From Candidatus Thalassarchaeum betae (GTDB lineage: Archaea > Thermoplasmatota > Poseidoniia > Poseidoniales > Thalassarchaeaceae), in the NCBI GenBank assembly GCA_003193925.1, contig PSPG01000008.1, positions 73,848-137,847 on the forward strand: 64,000 nucleotides of DNA. The letters are read 5' to 3'. A program made the position numbers and the translations under genes. Each line of letters opens with the position of its first letter. Within the stretch, counting starts at the first letter, position 1. This document shows positions 1-7,635 of this stretch, piece by piece. The notes under the pieces were generated by a model, which saw only the letters and a list, made by a program, of their open reading frames with translations, was not told the origin of the DNA and ran no database searches.

Positions 1-2
1 GT

Positions 3-134
3 TTCACAGTGGATGGGCACATCCGCAAGTATGACGGTGAGCCGTTCAAGCCGCATCACATCACGGCCGCCGTTCAAGACCAACTGGCGGGTGGAGAGGC
101 GTTGTCGGTGCCGTATGAGGAAATAATAGTCTGA
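3..134 (+). CDS. korA: 2-oxoacid:ferredoxin oxidoreductase, alpha subunit (C-terminal end, partial)
   Basis: The window opens inside this gene. Frame 3 reads 43 codons to a TGA at 132-134 and ends in a tail of the kind found on KorA/PorA alpha subunits (PFKPHHI, then a hydrophobic EEIIV end). The alpha subunit carries the pyrimidine-binding and core domains of the oxidoreductase, which converts a 2-oxoacid plus CoA to acyl-CoA, CO2 and reduced ferredoxin in the cytoplasm. The beta subunit starts 12 bases further on, as is usual in this operon. Only the last residues are visible, so the 2-oxoglutarate versus pyruvate assignment rests on the partner gene and family layout. Confidence 0.75.
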   Translation, partial: FTVDGHIRKYDGEPFKPHHITAAVQDQLAGGEALSVPYEEIIV

Positions 135-145
135 GGGGTGAGTGA

Positions 146-1039
146 ATGAGCGATACGAATGTGCAAATCAGCTTGAAACCAAAGGACTTCAAGGGCAAGG
201 TGGACCCTGATTGGTGCCCCGGCTGCGGCGACTTCGGCGTGCTGAGCGGTCTCCAGCGAGCGGTCTGTGAACTCGGTCTGCAACCGCATGAGATCCTCAC
301 CATCAGCGGCATCGGATGCTCATCGAACTTCCCCGGCTTCTTCAACTCGTACGGGATGCACACGCTGCACGGGCGGGCGCTGCCGCACGCGAGCGGGGCG
401 AAGCTAGCGAACCACGAGATGAATGTCATAGTGACCGGAGGAGATGGAGACGGCTACGGCATCGGGGGGAATCACTTCACCCATACCAGCCGGCGTAACC
501 TCGACATCCTGTACATCGTGATGAACAATCAGATCTACGGACTAACGACCGGTCAGATCTCGCCCACCAGCGAGGTCGGCATGAAGACCAAGAGCACCCC
601 GTTCGGCAGCGTCGAGTTGCCAATCAACCCCATCGCGAGTGCGATTACGGCGGGAGCGACGTGGGTCGCGAGAGGCTACACTGGCAACATCAAGCAACTG
701 ACTCGATTGATTGTCGAGGGTATCCAGCACAAGGGATTCGCCCTACTCGACGTGTTCAGCCCATGTGTGACGTTCAACAAGGTCAACACCTACCAGTTCT
801 TCCGGCCACGGGTGCAGCCACTGGAGGACATCGAGCATGATCCGAGCGACTGGAAGGCGGGTATCGAGAAGGCGATGCTTTGGGGGGATGTAATTCACAC
901 CGGCGTCTTCTTCGAGACCAAAACCAGGCTCACCCTGGGAGAACAGGAACCGGTACTCGACGAAGGCGGGCCGCTCGCCTTCCGCGAGCTCGGCCTCAGC
1001 AGTGAACAGACCGAACGCATCATCGCCCGCATGATGTGA
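146..1039 (+). CDS. korB: 2-oxoacid:ferredoxin oxidoreductase, beta subunit
   Basis: This is the thiamine-diphosphate-binding subunit that decarboxylates the 2-oxoacid. The N-terminal CPGCGDFG motif (Cys24, Cys27) is typical of the beta subunit. The TPP motif runs from the GGDGDG stretch at residues 98-103 to the Asn pair at 127-128 in MNNQIYGLT. At 297 residues it has the normal length of a KorB/PorB two-subunit-type enzyme. A purine-rich ribosome site lies just before the ATG, and the gene directly follows the alpha subunit, so the two are surely co-transcribed. It probably feeds 2-oxoglutarate or pyruvate into the oxidative TCA cycle with ferredoxin as acceptor; the exact substrate cannot be read from the sequence. 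Confidence 0.9.
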   Translation: MSDTNVQISLKPKDFKGKVDPDWCPGCGDFGVLSGLQRAVCELGLQPHEILTISGIGCSSNFPGFFNSYGMHTLHGRALPHASGAKLANHEMNVIVTGGDGDGYGIGGNHFTHTSRRNLDILYIVMNNQIYGLTTGQISPTSEVGMKTKSTPFGSVELPINPIASAITAGATWVARGYTGNIKQLTRLIVEGIQHKGFALLDVFSPCVTFNKVNTYQFFRPRVQPLEDIEHDPSDWKAGIEKAMLWGDVIHTGVFFETKTRLTLGEQEPVLDEGGPLAFRELGLSSEQTERIIARMM

Positions 1040-1049
1040 TTCGACGAAG

Positions 1050-1643
1050 CTAGCTGTTCTTCGACGGCCCTCTGTCCGGGCCTACAACAATGGTATGACA
1101 CTGGTGAAGGGTTCGAACTCCTGCGACGGTGATGGCCGAGTCTCCATCTACGCAGCGCTCGCCTCCCCAGTCGCGGACCGTTCGCATCACCGTGCTTCGA
1201 CCAGCATGGTTGTGGGGGTCGACCTTGAGCTCGACGCAGAGCTCCTCTGCTTCGCCCAGCCAGAGCAGCGAGGCGTCTATGGCCTTGCGTGCCAAGCCGT
1301 GCTGCTGCTCGGAGCTGCGGACCCAGTAGCCTAGGTTCCAGATTGCCTTGCCGGAGCGCGTCACGCGGTCGAATCCGACCAGTCCAAGAAGAGCTCCGTC
1401 CCAAGGTCGAATCATCAACCAATGATGTAGCATCCCGGTCCGTCCCATTCGCTCGGTCTCGGCGAGGAAGTCCACTATCTGGGAGTCGAAGGGCCGGTCC
1501 GGGTTAATCCAAGGCATCGCCCTGCTGACCTCGGGCCAAGTCTCCTCGAAGGCCTCCATCATCTCCGGGCCGTACTCGCTCGTCGCAGGCCTCAGCACCA
1601 GCCTGTCATCGACCCGAATAGTGGCCGTCGCACGCCTCAGCAC
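1050..1643 (-). CDS. GNAT-family N-acetyltransferase (RimJ/RimL-like)
   Basis: The product resembles RimJ/RimL-type acetyltransferases: an N-terminal LVLRPAT strand, a central strand-turn near 'LLGLVGFDR', a 'NLGYWVRSSEQQHGLARKAI' acetyl-CoA pyrophosphate-binding segment, and a C-terminal strand with N/H residues. Such enzymes transfer acetyl from acetyl-CoA to N-terminal amines or small-molecule amines in the cytoplasm; the substrate here is unknown. The longest frame begins at GTG 1643, and a few residues of the N-terminus are uncertain. It converges with korB, leaving 10 bases between the genes, and is read in the same direction as nothing downstream. Confidence 0.75.
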   Translation of the reverse strand: MLRRATATIRVDDRLVLRPATSEYGPEMMEAFEETWPEVSRAMPWINPDRPFDSQIVDFLAETERMGRTGMLHHWLMIRPWDGALLGLVGFDRVTRSGKAIWNLGYWVRSSEQQHGLARKAIDASLLWLGEAEELCVELKVDPHNHAGRSTVMRTVRDWGGERCVDGDSAITVAGVRTLHQCHTIVVGPDRGPSKNS

Positions 1644-1686
1644 GGAGTTTCGGCAGCGGTCCTATCGCATCAGGGCTACGGATCCA

Positions 1687-2883
1687 TCAAGGTCGCAACT
1701 TCGCCTTCGCCGTCGCCACATTCGGGTCGCTGGGCAGCTCTTTCTGGGCCGATTTCAAAAGAGCGTCCACCGCATTCGAGCGGCCTATCCTCTGCAGCAG
1801 GGCTCCCACGGGGTAGACCAGCTTGGGGCGGTCGCCGAGATGGGGGCCGACTTCGTCGATGATGACGGTGGACTGCGCGATGTCCCTGGAGCGGGCCGCC
1901 TCCATCGCCGCTTTCACCCGAAGAGCGACCTTGCGATCAGACCACATGTCCTGCTGAGCCCATGGCCAGTAGTTGTCGGGCTCAGGAGCCTTGGCACTGA
2001 TGGGCGGAATAACCGGGGGCGGTGGGATGGGCATCGGCTCCTGGTCCTCGTCGACTTCTGGAGGGGATGGTGGGGCCGGGGGCATCAGCGGTGGTGGAAG
2101 ATCAGTCGGAGGCGGTGGTATCTCGACCTCGCCTGGAGCCTCTTCCGGCTCGGCCTCTAGCAGGGTTATCAAATCGGACTTATTGAGTTTGGAGAAGCCT
2201 GTCAGTCCGCGCTCCCTCGCCATCTTCTTCAGAGTGTCCACGGTCATGTTCGAAAGGCCGGAATCGGCCTCGGGCTCCACCTCTGGCTCGGGCTCCGGTG
2301 CCGGCTCAGACCCTTGGACCTCAGCCATCTCGCCGTTCGTGTCCGGAATCTCACTGGCCGAGATGACCTCGACGGTCTCAGGTGCGTCGGCGGTGGGCTG
2401 AACGAGTTCTATCTGCTGCGTCTGAATCGCCTCAATCGGTTCCGGTTCGATCTCCGGGACCTCGAACTTAGTAACGAACTCGGGAGCGTCCCCGGGCTTG
2501 AGCTCGTACTCCACATCCTCCTCGTCCGATGGCTCTGGGTGGTCGACGGTCATGGCGAAGGACGGCTTCTGATTCGTCAGCACCACGTCGTCCTTGCCGT
2601 ACTGCTTGACTTCAATCGTCATATCGTCCATGGTGAATGAGGCCTTCGACCAATCGATAATCTCGTCGCTGTCGTCCTCCTCCATCTGCTCAAGGAGCTC
2701 GTCGAAGAGGTCGGTGGCGACCTCATCATCGATAGTCGATTCCTGCTGGTGAGAGGCTTTCTGCAGTTGGTAGGAGCAACGAGAGCAACTCTCGGTGCCC
2801 TCGGGGTTCCTCTGCTGGCACAACGGGCATTCGACACCCACCTCCTCCTGCTTTCGCCAGGCTTTGAATCGGTCGAACACCAT
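1687..2883 (-). CDS. zinc-ribbon / SAP-domain protein with proline-rich and acidic linkers
   Basis: An N-terminal zinc ribbon with two CxxC pairs (Cys19/22 and Cys33/36) is followed by a long, strongly acidic linker. A SAP/Rho-N-like helix-extension-helix comes next, around residues 214-245 (NMTVDTLKKMARERGLTGF). Then there is a run of proline-rich PPPP/PPAPP segments and a C-terminal helical domain of about 110 residues, rich in Ala/Arg, which may bind a partner. SAP/Rho-N modules usually bind nucleic acid, but nothing catalytic is visible. The ATG at 2883 faces an AT-rich element (TATAATATT) about 45 bases upstream, and the gene diverges from the helicase gene. Function unknown; a scaffold or nucleic-acid-associated role is an inference. 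Confidence 0.7.
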   Translation of the reverse strand: MVFDRFKAWRKQEEVGVECPLCQQRNPEGTESCSRCSYQLQKASHQQESTIDDEVATDLFDELLEQMEEDDSDEIIDWSKASFTMDDMTIEVKQYGKDDVVLTNQKPSFAMTVDHPEPSDEEDVEYELKPGDAPEFVTKFEVPEIEPEPIEAIQTQQIELVQPTADAPETVEVISASEIPDTNGEMAEVQGSEPAPEPEPEVEPEADSGLSNMTVDTLKKMARERGLTGFSKLNKSDLITLLEAEPEEAPGEVEIPPPPTDLPPPLMPPAPPSPPEVDEDQEPMPIPPPPVIPPISAKAPEPDNYWPWAQQDMWSDRKVALRVKAAMEAARSRDIAQSTVIIDEVGPHLGDRPKLVYPVGALLQRIGRSNAVDALLKSAQKELPSDPNVATAKAKLRP

Positions 2884-2924
2884 TCAGTCCCCTCCTAGAT
2901 GCCCGTCCTCGTCGAAAGTCTCCG

Positions 2925-2936
2925 TATAATATTCAC
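2925..2936. promoter_or_regulatory. AT-rich core promoter element between divergent genes
   Basis: The sequence GTATAATATTC lies in the 136-base gap between the divergently read zinc-ribbon/SAP gene (start 2883) and the helicase gene (start 3020). It is the only AT-rich box in that gap and resembles an archaeal TATA element in both orientations. Its distance suits the leftward gene better (about 45 bases to its ATG, giving a leader of about 20). Confidence 0.4.
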
Positions 2937-2950
2937 CCGGTGTTGGTCGC

Positions 2951-2969
2951 CCGCCGTCTAGGACGGCGG
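2951..2969. repeat. inverted repeat upstream of helicase gene
   Basis: CCGCCGTC, a three-base TAG spacer and GACGGCGG form a perfect 8-bp inverted repeat. It lies in the divergent gap, 50 bases before the helicase ATG and next to the AT-rich box. It could be an operator or an RNA hairpin in the leader of the rightward transcript; the sequence alone does not decide. Confidence 0.5.
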
Positions 2970-3019
2970 CGGCCGTGATAGAGGGAATCGTGATGTGATG
3001 GCACGTTCGTCGGCTGTGC

Positions 3020-4945
3020 ATGGCAGACGACCCTGGGGAGTTGCCGGCGCGCTTCAATCGCAGTCAGGATCATCACGAGGCCTATCTGAATCTGATTGGG
3101 TGGGAGTTGGAAGACGAGCTGGCAGCGACGGAGAAGCGGCTTCGCGAATGGCCCGATGGCAGGCTCGCAGCAAACGGGATTGCGCTGTTCGACTTGGTCG
3201 CGAAGACTGACGGCTGGCTGTTCGGGCAGCGCATCGTGAAGCTGGTGAGGCGTGATCGGCAGGCCTTCGGGATGCATCGCTTCAGGCAGGGCGACATCGT
3301 GATGCTCAGCCGTCGCAACCCGCTTTCCGAGAAGCCGGTCGAGGCGATTGTCAGCAATCGGACGCGTTTCTTCATTCGCATCGTCCTGCCCGAGGCCCCC
3401 ACCGGCCTACGTAGGGACACCTGGAGGATGGACAGAGGCGCCAACAGGGTGGCGCACGACAGGATGCGCGATGCTCTGAACTCAATCTTCGAGGAGGATG
3501 GCGGTGCTCCGATGCGCGACCTCCTGCTCGGCTTGGTCCACGACCCCGTCGGTACGGCCTCGCTGGCCCCTCACCTAGGGGTCGCACGCTCCAGACCGAC
3601 CTCTCTGGCCTCCGATCTCAACAAGGCCCAGAGGGAGGCCGCCCAAGCCGCTCTGGAACAGCGTCTCACTCTGATCCAGGGTCCGCCGGGAACCGGGAAG
3701 ACCCATACCGGCGTGCGCATCCTCGAGACTTGGGCCAAGCAGGACCTTGGAACCATTCTCGCGGTCGCCGACTCCAACGTCGCGGTCGACAACCTGCTCG
3801 AGGGTCTGCTCTCCCTCAATATCCGCGCCGTGCGTCTCGGACAGCCCGTCAAGGTCAGAGAGAGCCTCAGAGAAGCCACGATGGATGCCCAGATGGAGGA
3901 GCATCCCCTGCATCGCGACCTCGACCACTGGCTCAAGTCAAACGAGAAACTCGATCGCCGAGTCAAGGGGATGAAGGGCAAGGAAAAGGGGCTGGCGCAC
4001 CGCGATCTGAGGCGCGGTTGGAAGGAGGTTCGCCGGATCGAGGCGCAGATGCGGGATGACATCCTAGACCGTGCTCAGGTGCTGTGCTGCACCTGCATTG
4101 GCTCGGGACACCAAATACTGGACGGGCGCAGGTTCTCCCGCGTCCTCATCGACGAGGCCACGCAAGCCACCGAACCTGCCGCTCTGGTTCCTCTGGTGCG
4201 CGGCGCACGCCAGATTGTCCTGATCGGGGACCATCGCCAACTGCCACCGACAGTCATCTCACAGCGCGCCGAGAACGGTGGTCTGAACCGCTCCCTGTTC
4301 GAGCGGATAACTGAGATGGGCATCGAGCCGCTGCTGCTGCGAACCCAGTACAGAATGCACCCGGCGATCTCCTGCTTTCCCAACGAGCGCTTCTATGGGG
4401 GTCTGCTGGAGGACGGGGTCGCAGCAGAGGACAGGGCGACACCTGCCGGTCTGCTTTGGCCCGACTGGGAGCAGCCGATCGCCTTCCTCCCACTCAAAGG
4501 CGGCGAAGTGACAGCACCTGACGGCGCATCTAAGGAGAATCCGGCCGAGGCGGTGTGGATAGCGCGCCTGCTCGAGGGGCTCTTGGACGCAGGCGAGCTG
4601 CAGCAGGAGGACATCGGAATCATCACGCCGTACGCGGGGCAGGTCAGGGCGATCCGCGACAGCGTCCCGGAGAAGTACGACGGGGTCGAGGTCCACACCG
4701 TCGACGGCTACCAGGGACGCGAGAAGGAAGTCATCCTATTCTCCTGCGTGCGCTCCAACAGCGATGGCAACGTCGGCTTCCTCGCCGACTCGCGGCGGCT
4801 CAACGTCGCGCTGACCCGCGCCAAGCGTGGATTGATCGTGGTCGGGGACCCCGGAACGCTGCGCTACGACGAGGATTGGGCAGCGTGGCTAGAACACGTG
4901 CGAAGTCGCAACCTTGAGGCGTGGCACTTGCTCGGAATGGCCTGA
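3020..4945 (+). CDS. superfamily 1B helicase, UPF1/IGHMBP2/Dna2-like
   Basis: All SF1 helicase motifs are present: Walker A GPPGTGKT at residues 221-228, motif Ia with ADSNVAVDNLLEGL, Walker B LIDEATQA near 377-384 (DEA-type box), motif III LIGDHRQLPPTV, motif IV QYRMHPAI, motif V VDGYQGREKEVI and motif VI NVALTRAKRGLIVVGD. The roughly 200-residue N-terminal region matches the beta-barrel/stalk found before the helicase core in archaeal and IGHMBP2-like members. These enzymes unwind DNA or RNA 5'-to-3' using ATP. The ATG at 3020 is the first in frame. The RDD gene follows 9 bases after the stop, suggesting one transcript. DNA versus RNA substrate cannot be told from the sequence. Confidence 0.9.
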   Translation: MADDPGELPARFNRSQDHHEAYLNLIGWELEDELAATEKRLREWPDGRLAANGIALFDLVAKTDGWLFGQRIVKLVRRDRQAFGMHRFRQGDIVMLSRRNPLSEKPVEAIVSNRTRFFIRIVLPEAPTGLRRDTWRMDRGANRVAHDRMRDALNSIFEEDGGAPMRDLLLGLVHDPVGTASLAPHLGVARSRPTSLASDLNKAQREAAQAALEQRLTLIQGPPGTGKTHTGVRILETWAKQDLGTILAVADSNVAVDNLLEGLLSLNIRAVRLGQPVKVRESLREATMDAQMEEHPLHRDLDHWLKSNEKLDRRVKGMKGKEKGLAHRDLRRGWKEVRRIEAQMRDDILDRAQVLCCTCIGSGHQILDGRRFSRVLIDEATQATEPAALVPLVRGARQIVLIGDHRQLPPTVISQRAENGGLNRSLFERITEMGIEPLLLRTQYRMHPAISCFPNERFYGGLLEDGVAAEDRATPAGLLWPDWEQPIAFLPLKGGEVTAPDGASKENPAEAVWIARLLEGLLDAGELQQEDIGIITPYAGQVRAIRDSVPEKYDGVEVHTVDGYQGREKEVILFSCVRSNSDGNVGFLADSRRLNVALTRAKRGLIVVGDPGTLRYDEDWAAWLEHVRSRNLEAWHLLGMA

Positions 4946-4954
4946 GAGGTACGC

Positions 4955-5533
4955 ATGACTGACCACGACTCGCCTATTCAATTGAACCTGAGTGGTGGCA
5001 CTCTGGCCAAGCAGATTGTCTCTGCCGGGGACGGCGGACACTGGCCGATCCCCGACGGCACGATACTGGCTTCCGGAGTCAGGAGGCTGGCTGCCTTCGC
5101 AGTGGACGTCGTGATTGTGACGACCATCCTGATGGTCGTGACCAGAAGGCAGGTCATAAACGCCTGGAACATCGACCTCTGGACTTCTCCGGACTTCCAT
5201 TACGCCCTCGCCCACGCCTCGGTCGTACTGATTGCCCACTGGCTGTACTGGAGGGTCACCGGACTGAGCTTCTCACGTTCGCTCGGACAACGCATGTTCG
5301 GCATCGCGGTGATTGCCGAGGACGGCTCGGGCATGACGAGCCAGATGTGGGACCGGAGGGCGCTGCGCAAGCTGCTCTACCTCCTGCCGGTCCTGAACCT
5401 CTACTTCGGAGCGTACGACCTAGCGAGGATCTCACAGCGCCACACGCACCAGTCGAACATCGACCTGCACGTGGGCTCCATCGTTGCGCATGCAGACTCG
5501 CTGCCGCCGGCGAGCAGGCGCCACATAAGGTAG
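4955..5533 (+). CDS. RDD-family membrane protein
   Basis: The product has the RDD signature near its first membrane segment (GVRRLAAFAVDVVIVTTIL), a second hydrophobic segment (VVLIAHWLYWRV), the SLGQRMFGIAV loop typical of RDD proteins and a last segment (LLYLLPVLNLYFGAYDLARI). Length (192 aa) is normal. The transported solute is unknown in most members. It sits between the helicase and the threonylcarbamoyl-AMP synthase-like gene with short gaps (9 and 8 bases), so it is likely in the same operon without an obvious functional link. Confidence 0.8.
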   Translation: MTDHDSPIQLNLSGGTLAKQIVSAGDGGHWPIPDGTILASGVRRLAAFAVDVVIVTTILMVVTRRQVINAWNIDLWTSPDFHYALAHASVVLIAHWLYWRVTGLSFSRSLGQRMFGIAVIAEDGSGMTSQMWDRRALRKLLYLLPVLNLYFGAYDLARISQRHTHQSNIDLHVGSIVAHADSLPPASRRHIR

Positions 5534-5541
5534 GTGAGGAG

Positions 5542-6144
5542 ATGCTGGATGCAGTGGAGTGCGCGCTTTCAGGCGGGTGCATCGTCTACCCTACCACGAC
5601 CCAGCCGGCGCTGGGCTGCCTGCCCGAGCCGGCTGCGCTCGACGGGCTGTACGAGCTGAAGCAGCGGCCTGCTGACATGCCTGTCAGCATTGGCGTGGCA
5701 AGCCTCGAACAGGCCGCCGCGCTGGTCGAGGTGCCAGACGACGTGCGCGACTTCCTCGCAGCCTTTCCAGAGGGCTCCCTGACCGTGGTTCTGCGAGCCC
5801 ACGAGACTCTGGACGCGCGACTCGGGGGCGATAACGTGGCAATCCGAGTCGTCGCTCACCCGGTGGCCAAGGAGCTGCTCGCAATCACCGGCCCGCTCAC
5901 GGCGAGCAGTGCCAACAGGAGCGGTGAGGAGCCAGTCTCCGACTGCGACGAGGCAACGCGCCTCCTATCAGCCACCGGAGAGGGGGTATCGAGCGTGTCC
6001 GGTGTGTGTCCCGGAGGGGCACCCAGTACATTGATAGCGTGGTATTCGGTCTGTGGTTCAACCCAGTTGAGTGATACCGAGGTATTGAGAGAGGGAGTAG
6101 TTAGCACTGAGGAGATTCTCACATGGTTGAGGAAGGAGACCTGA
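5542..6144 (+). CDS. YrdC/TsaC-like threonylcarbamoyl-AMP synthase
   Basis: YrdC-domain proteins make threonylcarbamoyl-AMP from Thr, bicarbonate and ATP for t6A in tRNAs decoding ANN codons. The N-terminal GCIVYPTTT strand, a K-x-R element in LKQRPADMP and the SANRSGEEP motif are all visible. At 200 residues this is the short single-domain form without the C-terminal Sua5 domain. The open frame continues upstream, but the ATG at 5542 follows a strong GGTGAGGAG ribosome site and lies 8 bases after the RDD stop. The end overlaps the methionine aminopeptidase start by 22 bases, implying coupled translation. Pcc1 of the KEOPS complex, which uses the product, is encoded at 40.2 kb. Confidence 0.85.
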   Translation: MLDAVECALSGGCIVYPTTTQPALGCLPEPAALDGLYELKQRPADMPVSIGVASLEQAAALVEVPDDVRDFLAAFPEGSLTVVLRAHETLDARLGGDNVAIRVVAHPVAKELLAITGPLTASSANRSGEEPVSDCDEATRLLSATGEGVSSVSGVCPGGAPSTLIAWYSVCGSTQLSDTEVLREGVVSTEEILTWLRKET

Positions 6145-7136
6145 AGCAGTGGCGAGATGCCGGCCGCGTCGCTCGCAGGACCATCGAGGGAATCAAGGGC
6201 GAGATCACAGCCGGCAAGTCCTGGGACGAGGTCATCGACTCCGCGGAGCGCTTCATCAAGCGTCACGGAGGGCACGCCGCCTTCCCCGTAACCATCTCCG
6301 TCAATGAGATGGCTGCGCACTACACCACCAACACCGAGCTCGAGCCTCCTGAGGGGTTGGAGGGGGAGATGGTCTTTCAGAAGGGGGATCTCGTCAAATT
6401 CGACGTCGGCGTCCACATCAAGGGCGCCATCGCCGACAACGCGCTCACCGTAGAAGTGGGCGGTGGCGGCAAACACACCGATCAAATCCGCGCTGCCGAG
6501 GAGGCTCGTGACGCTGCCATCGAGAAGATGCACCCCGGAACCCCTTGGCACGAGATAGGGGCTGCCGCCGAGCAGGTGTCCAAGGATGCAGGCTTCGAGC
6601 CGATACGGAACCTCTGCGGGCACCAGCTCGAGCGCTGGAACCTGCACGCTGGAACCTCAATCCCATCGTACTCGTGTGGAGCGAAGAACCCCGGTTTCAA
6701 GGGCGACGTGGAGGTCGGCGGGATCTATGCAGTCGAGCCATTCAACACTACGGGAAAGTCCGGTATGGTGGAGAATGTCCCTCCTGTCGGCTCCTCCAAC
6801 ATCCTGAGGGTCACTGGCGATGTCAAGATTCGCAAGGCCCTAGCCAAGGGCAAACTCAAGCCACTCGGCGCGACCATGGCTCGTTACATAGAAGAGAGGT
6901 ATAACACGCTCCCGTTCGCCGAGCGTTGGGCCTACCCCCTGTTGGTGAAGCCGTTCCCCGGCGAGGAAAAGGAGTCGTTGCGCCGCAAGTGGAATGCCCT
7001 GGTCAAGAAACTGATCTCGATCAGGTTCGCAGAGGTCTATGCGGCGCTGCGTGACGCCGATGGCGGCAACGTCGGACAGTTCGAGCACACGGTGCTCGTT
7101 ACCGAAGGCGGACCAGAGGTTCTTACTATCCAATGA
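6123..7136 (+). CDS. map: methionine aminopeptidase, type II
   Basis: This enzyme removes the initiator methionine from nascent proteins. The five metal ligands of the pita-bread fold are visible: Asp94 (KFDVGVH), Asp105 (ADNALTV), His167 (LCGHQLE), Glu205 (YAVEPFNTT) and Glu321 (FEHTVLV). His66 in MAAHYTT fits the conserved substrate-site histidine. The helical insert between residues 243 and 310 that defines type II enzymes is present, and the length (337) is a little above the archaeal norm of about 295-300. The start overlaps the upstream YrdC-like gene by 22 bases. Confidence 0.93.
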   Translation: MVEEGDLKQWRDAGRVARRTIEGIKGEITAGKSWDEVIDSAERFIKRHGGHAAFPVTISVNEMAAHYTTNTELEPPEGLEGEMVFQKGDLVKFDVGVHIKGAIADNALTVEVGGGGKHTDQIRAAEEARDAAIEKMHPGTPWHEIGAAAEQVSKDAGFEPIRNLCGHQLERWNLHAGTSIPSYSCGAKNPGFKGDVEVGGIYAVEPFNTTGKSGMVENVPPVGSSNILRVTGDVKIRKALAKGKLKPLGATMARYIEERYNTLPFAERWAYPLLVKPFPGEEKESLRRKWNALVKKLISIRFAEVYAALRDADGGNVGQFEHTVLVTEGGPEVLTIQ

Positions 7137-7195
7137 TAGGCTCTCAATACAGCGTTTCTTGGTCCTAATGACTGAAATCTCGCAACGATTATCAA

Positions 7196-7413
7196 GCGCC
7201 GGCTCCAATGAGCGACTGTACAGGGACGACAGGTTCTCGCTGAGTGCATCCCATCCCCTCGCTTTTATCTCTCGCCCTGTACACCTGAATCGGGTGGCTG
7301 CAAGGCTATGCTAAGTCCTGTTTCGGTATCTCTAGCCGGTAAAAGTTCCATTCGCATCACCACCATCACGGGGCGTGGAACCCGTAGACGAGTGGACCGT
7401 GGCGAACTCAAGG
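7196..7413 (+). repeat. duplicated 5' module, copy A
   Basis: This stretch aligns without gaps to 8503-8720 (constant offset of 1307 bases) for about 206 positions, with about 20 mismatches by hand alignment. It contains a 9-bp inverted repeat, TGTACAGGG (7217-7225) and CCCTGTACA (7275-7283), a nearly unchanged interior, and at its right end the first codons of a reading frame beginning GTG 7375 (MEPVDEWTVA). One C found in copy B after 8708 is missing here near 7403, which breaks that frame. The 60 bases before it (7137-7195) hold nothing recognisable. Confidence 0.85.
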
Positions 7414-7610
7414 ACCTCGATCTCGTCGTGGCAGTCAGCATCGGCTTCCTGACCTTGCCGACATGGGCCGGGGTGCTGGGTGGAATCGGAACCTCGGAAG
7501 CCCTCGCCAGCTTGCCGCTGAGCATGATACCGACGTTCGCGGTTCCAATCTACTTCATCTTCCACCTGATCACGCTGCGACGACTGCGAAAATGGCCTGC
7601 TCACCGATGA
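7392..7610 (+). CDS. small membrane protein, start region possibly frameshifted
   Basis: From about 7420 the frame encodes a plausible two-helix membrane protein (LVVAVSIGFLTLPTWAGVLG, then SMIPTFAVPIYFIFHLITL) ending in a basic RRLRKWPAHR tail. The only nearby starts in this frame are GTG 7392 and an ATG at 7308 inside the duplicated module. If one C is restored near 7403, the GTG at 7375 (the counterpart of the start used in copy B) runs in frame into the helices, giving MEPVDEWTVAELKDLDLVV. So this is either an intact gene that starts late or a gene with a single-base deletion. Function unknown. Confidence 0.45.
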   Translation: MDRGELKDLDLVVAVSIGFLTLPTWAGVLGGIGTSEALASLPLSMIPTFAVPIYFIFHLITLRRLRKWPAHR

Positions 7611-7635
7611 CTGGACAGCGTTCGATGATCTCTGA

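Noticed and set aside
1095-1135. tRNA-like GGTTCGAACTCC sequence.
   Set aside because: It lies inside the acetyltransferase gene and no acceptor or anticodon stems pair around it.
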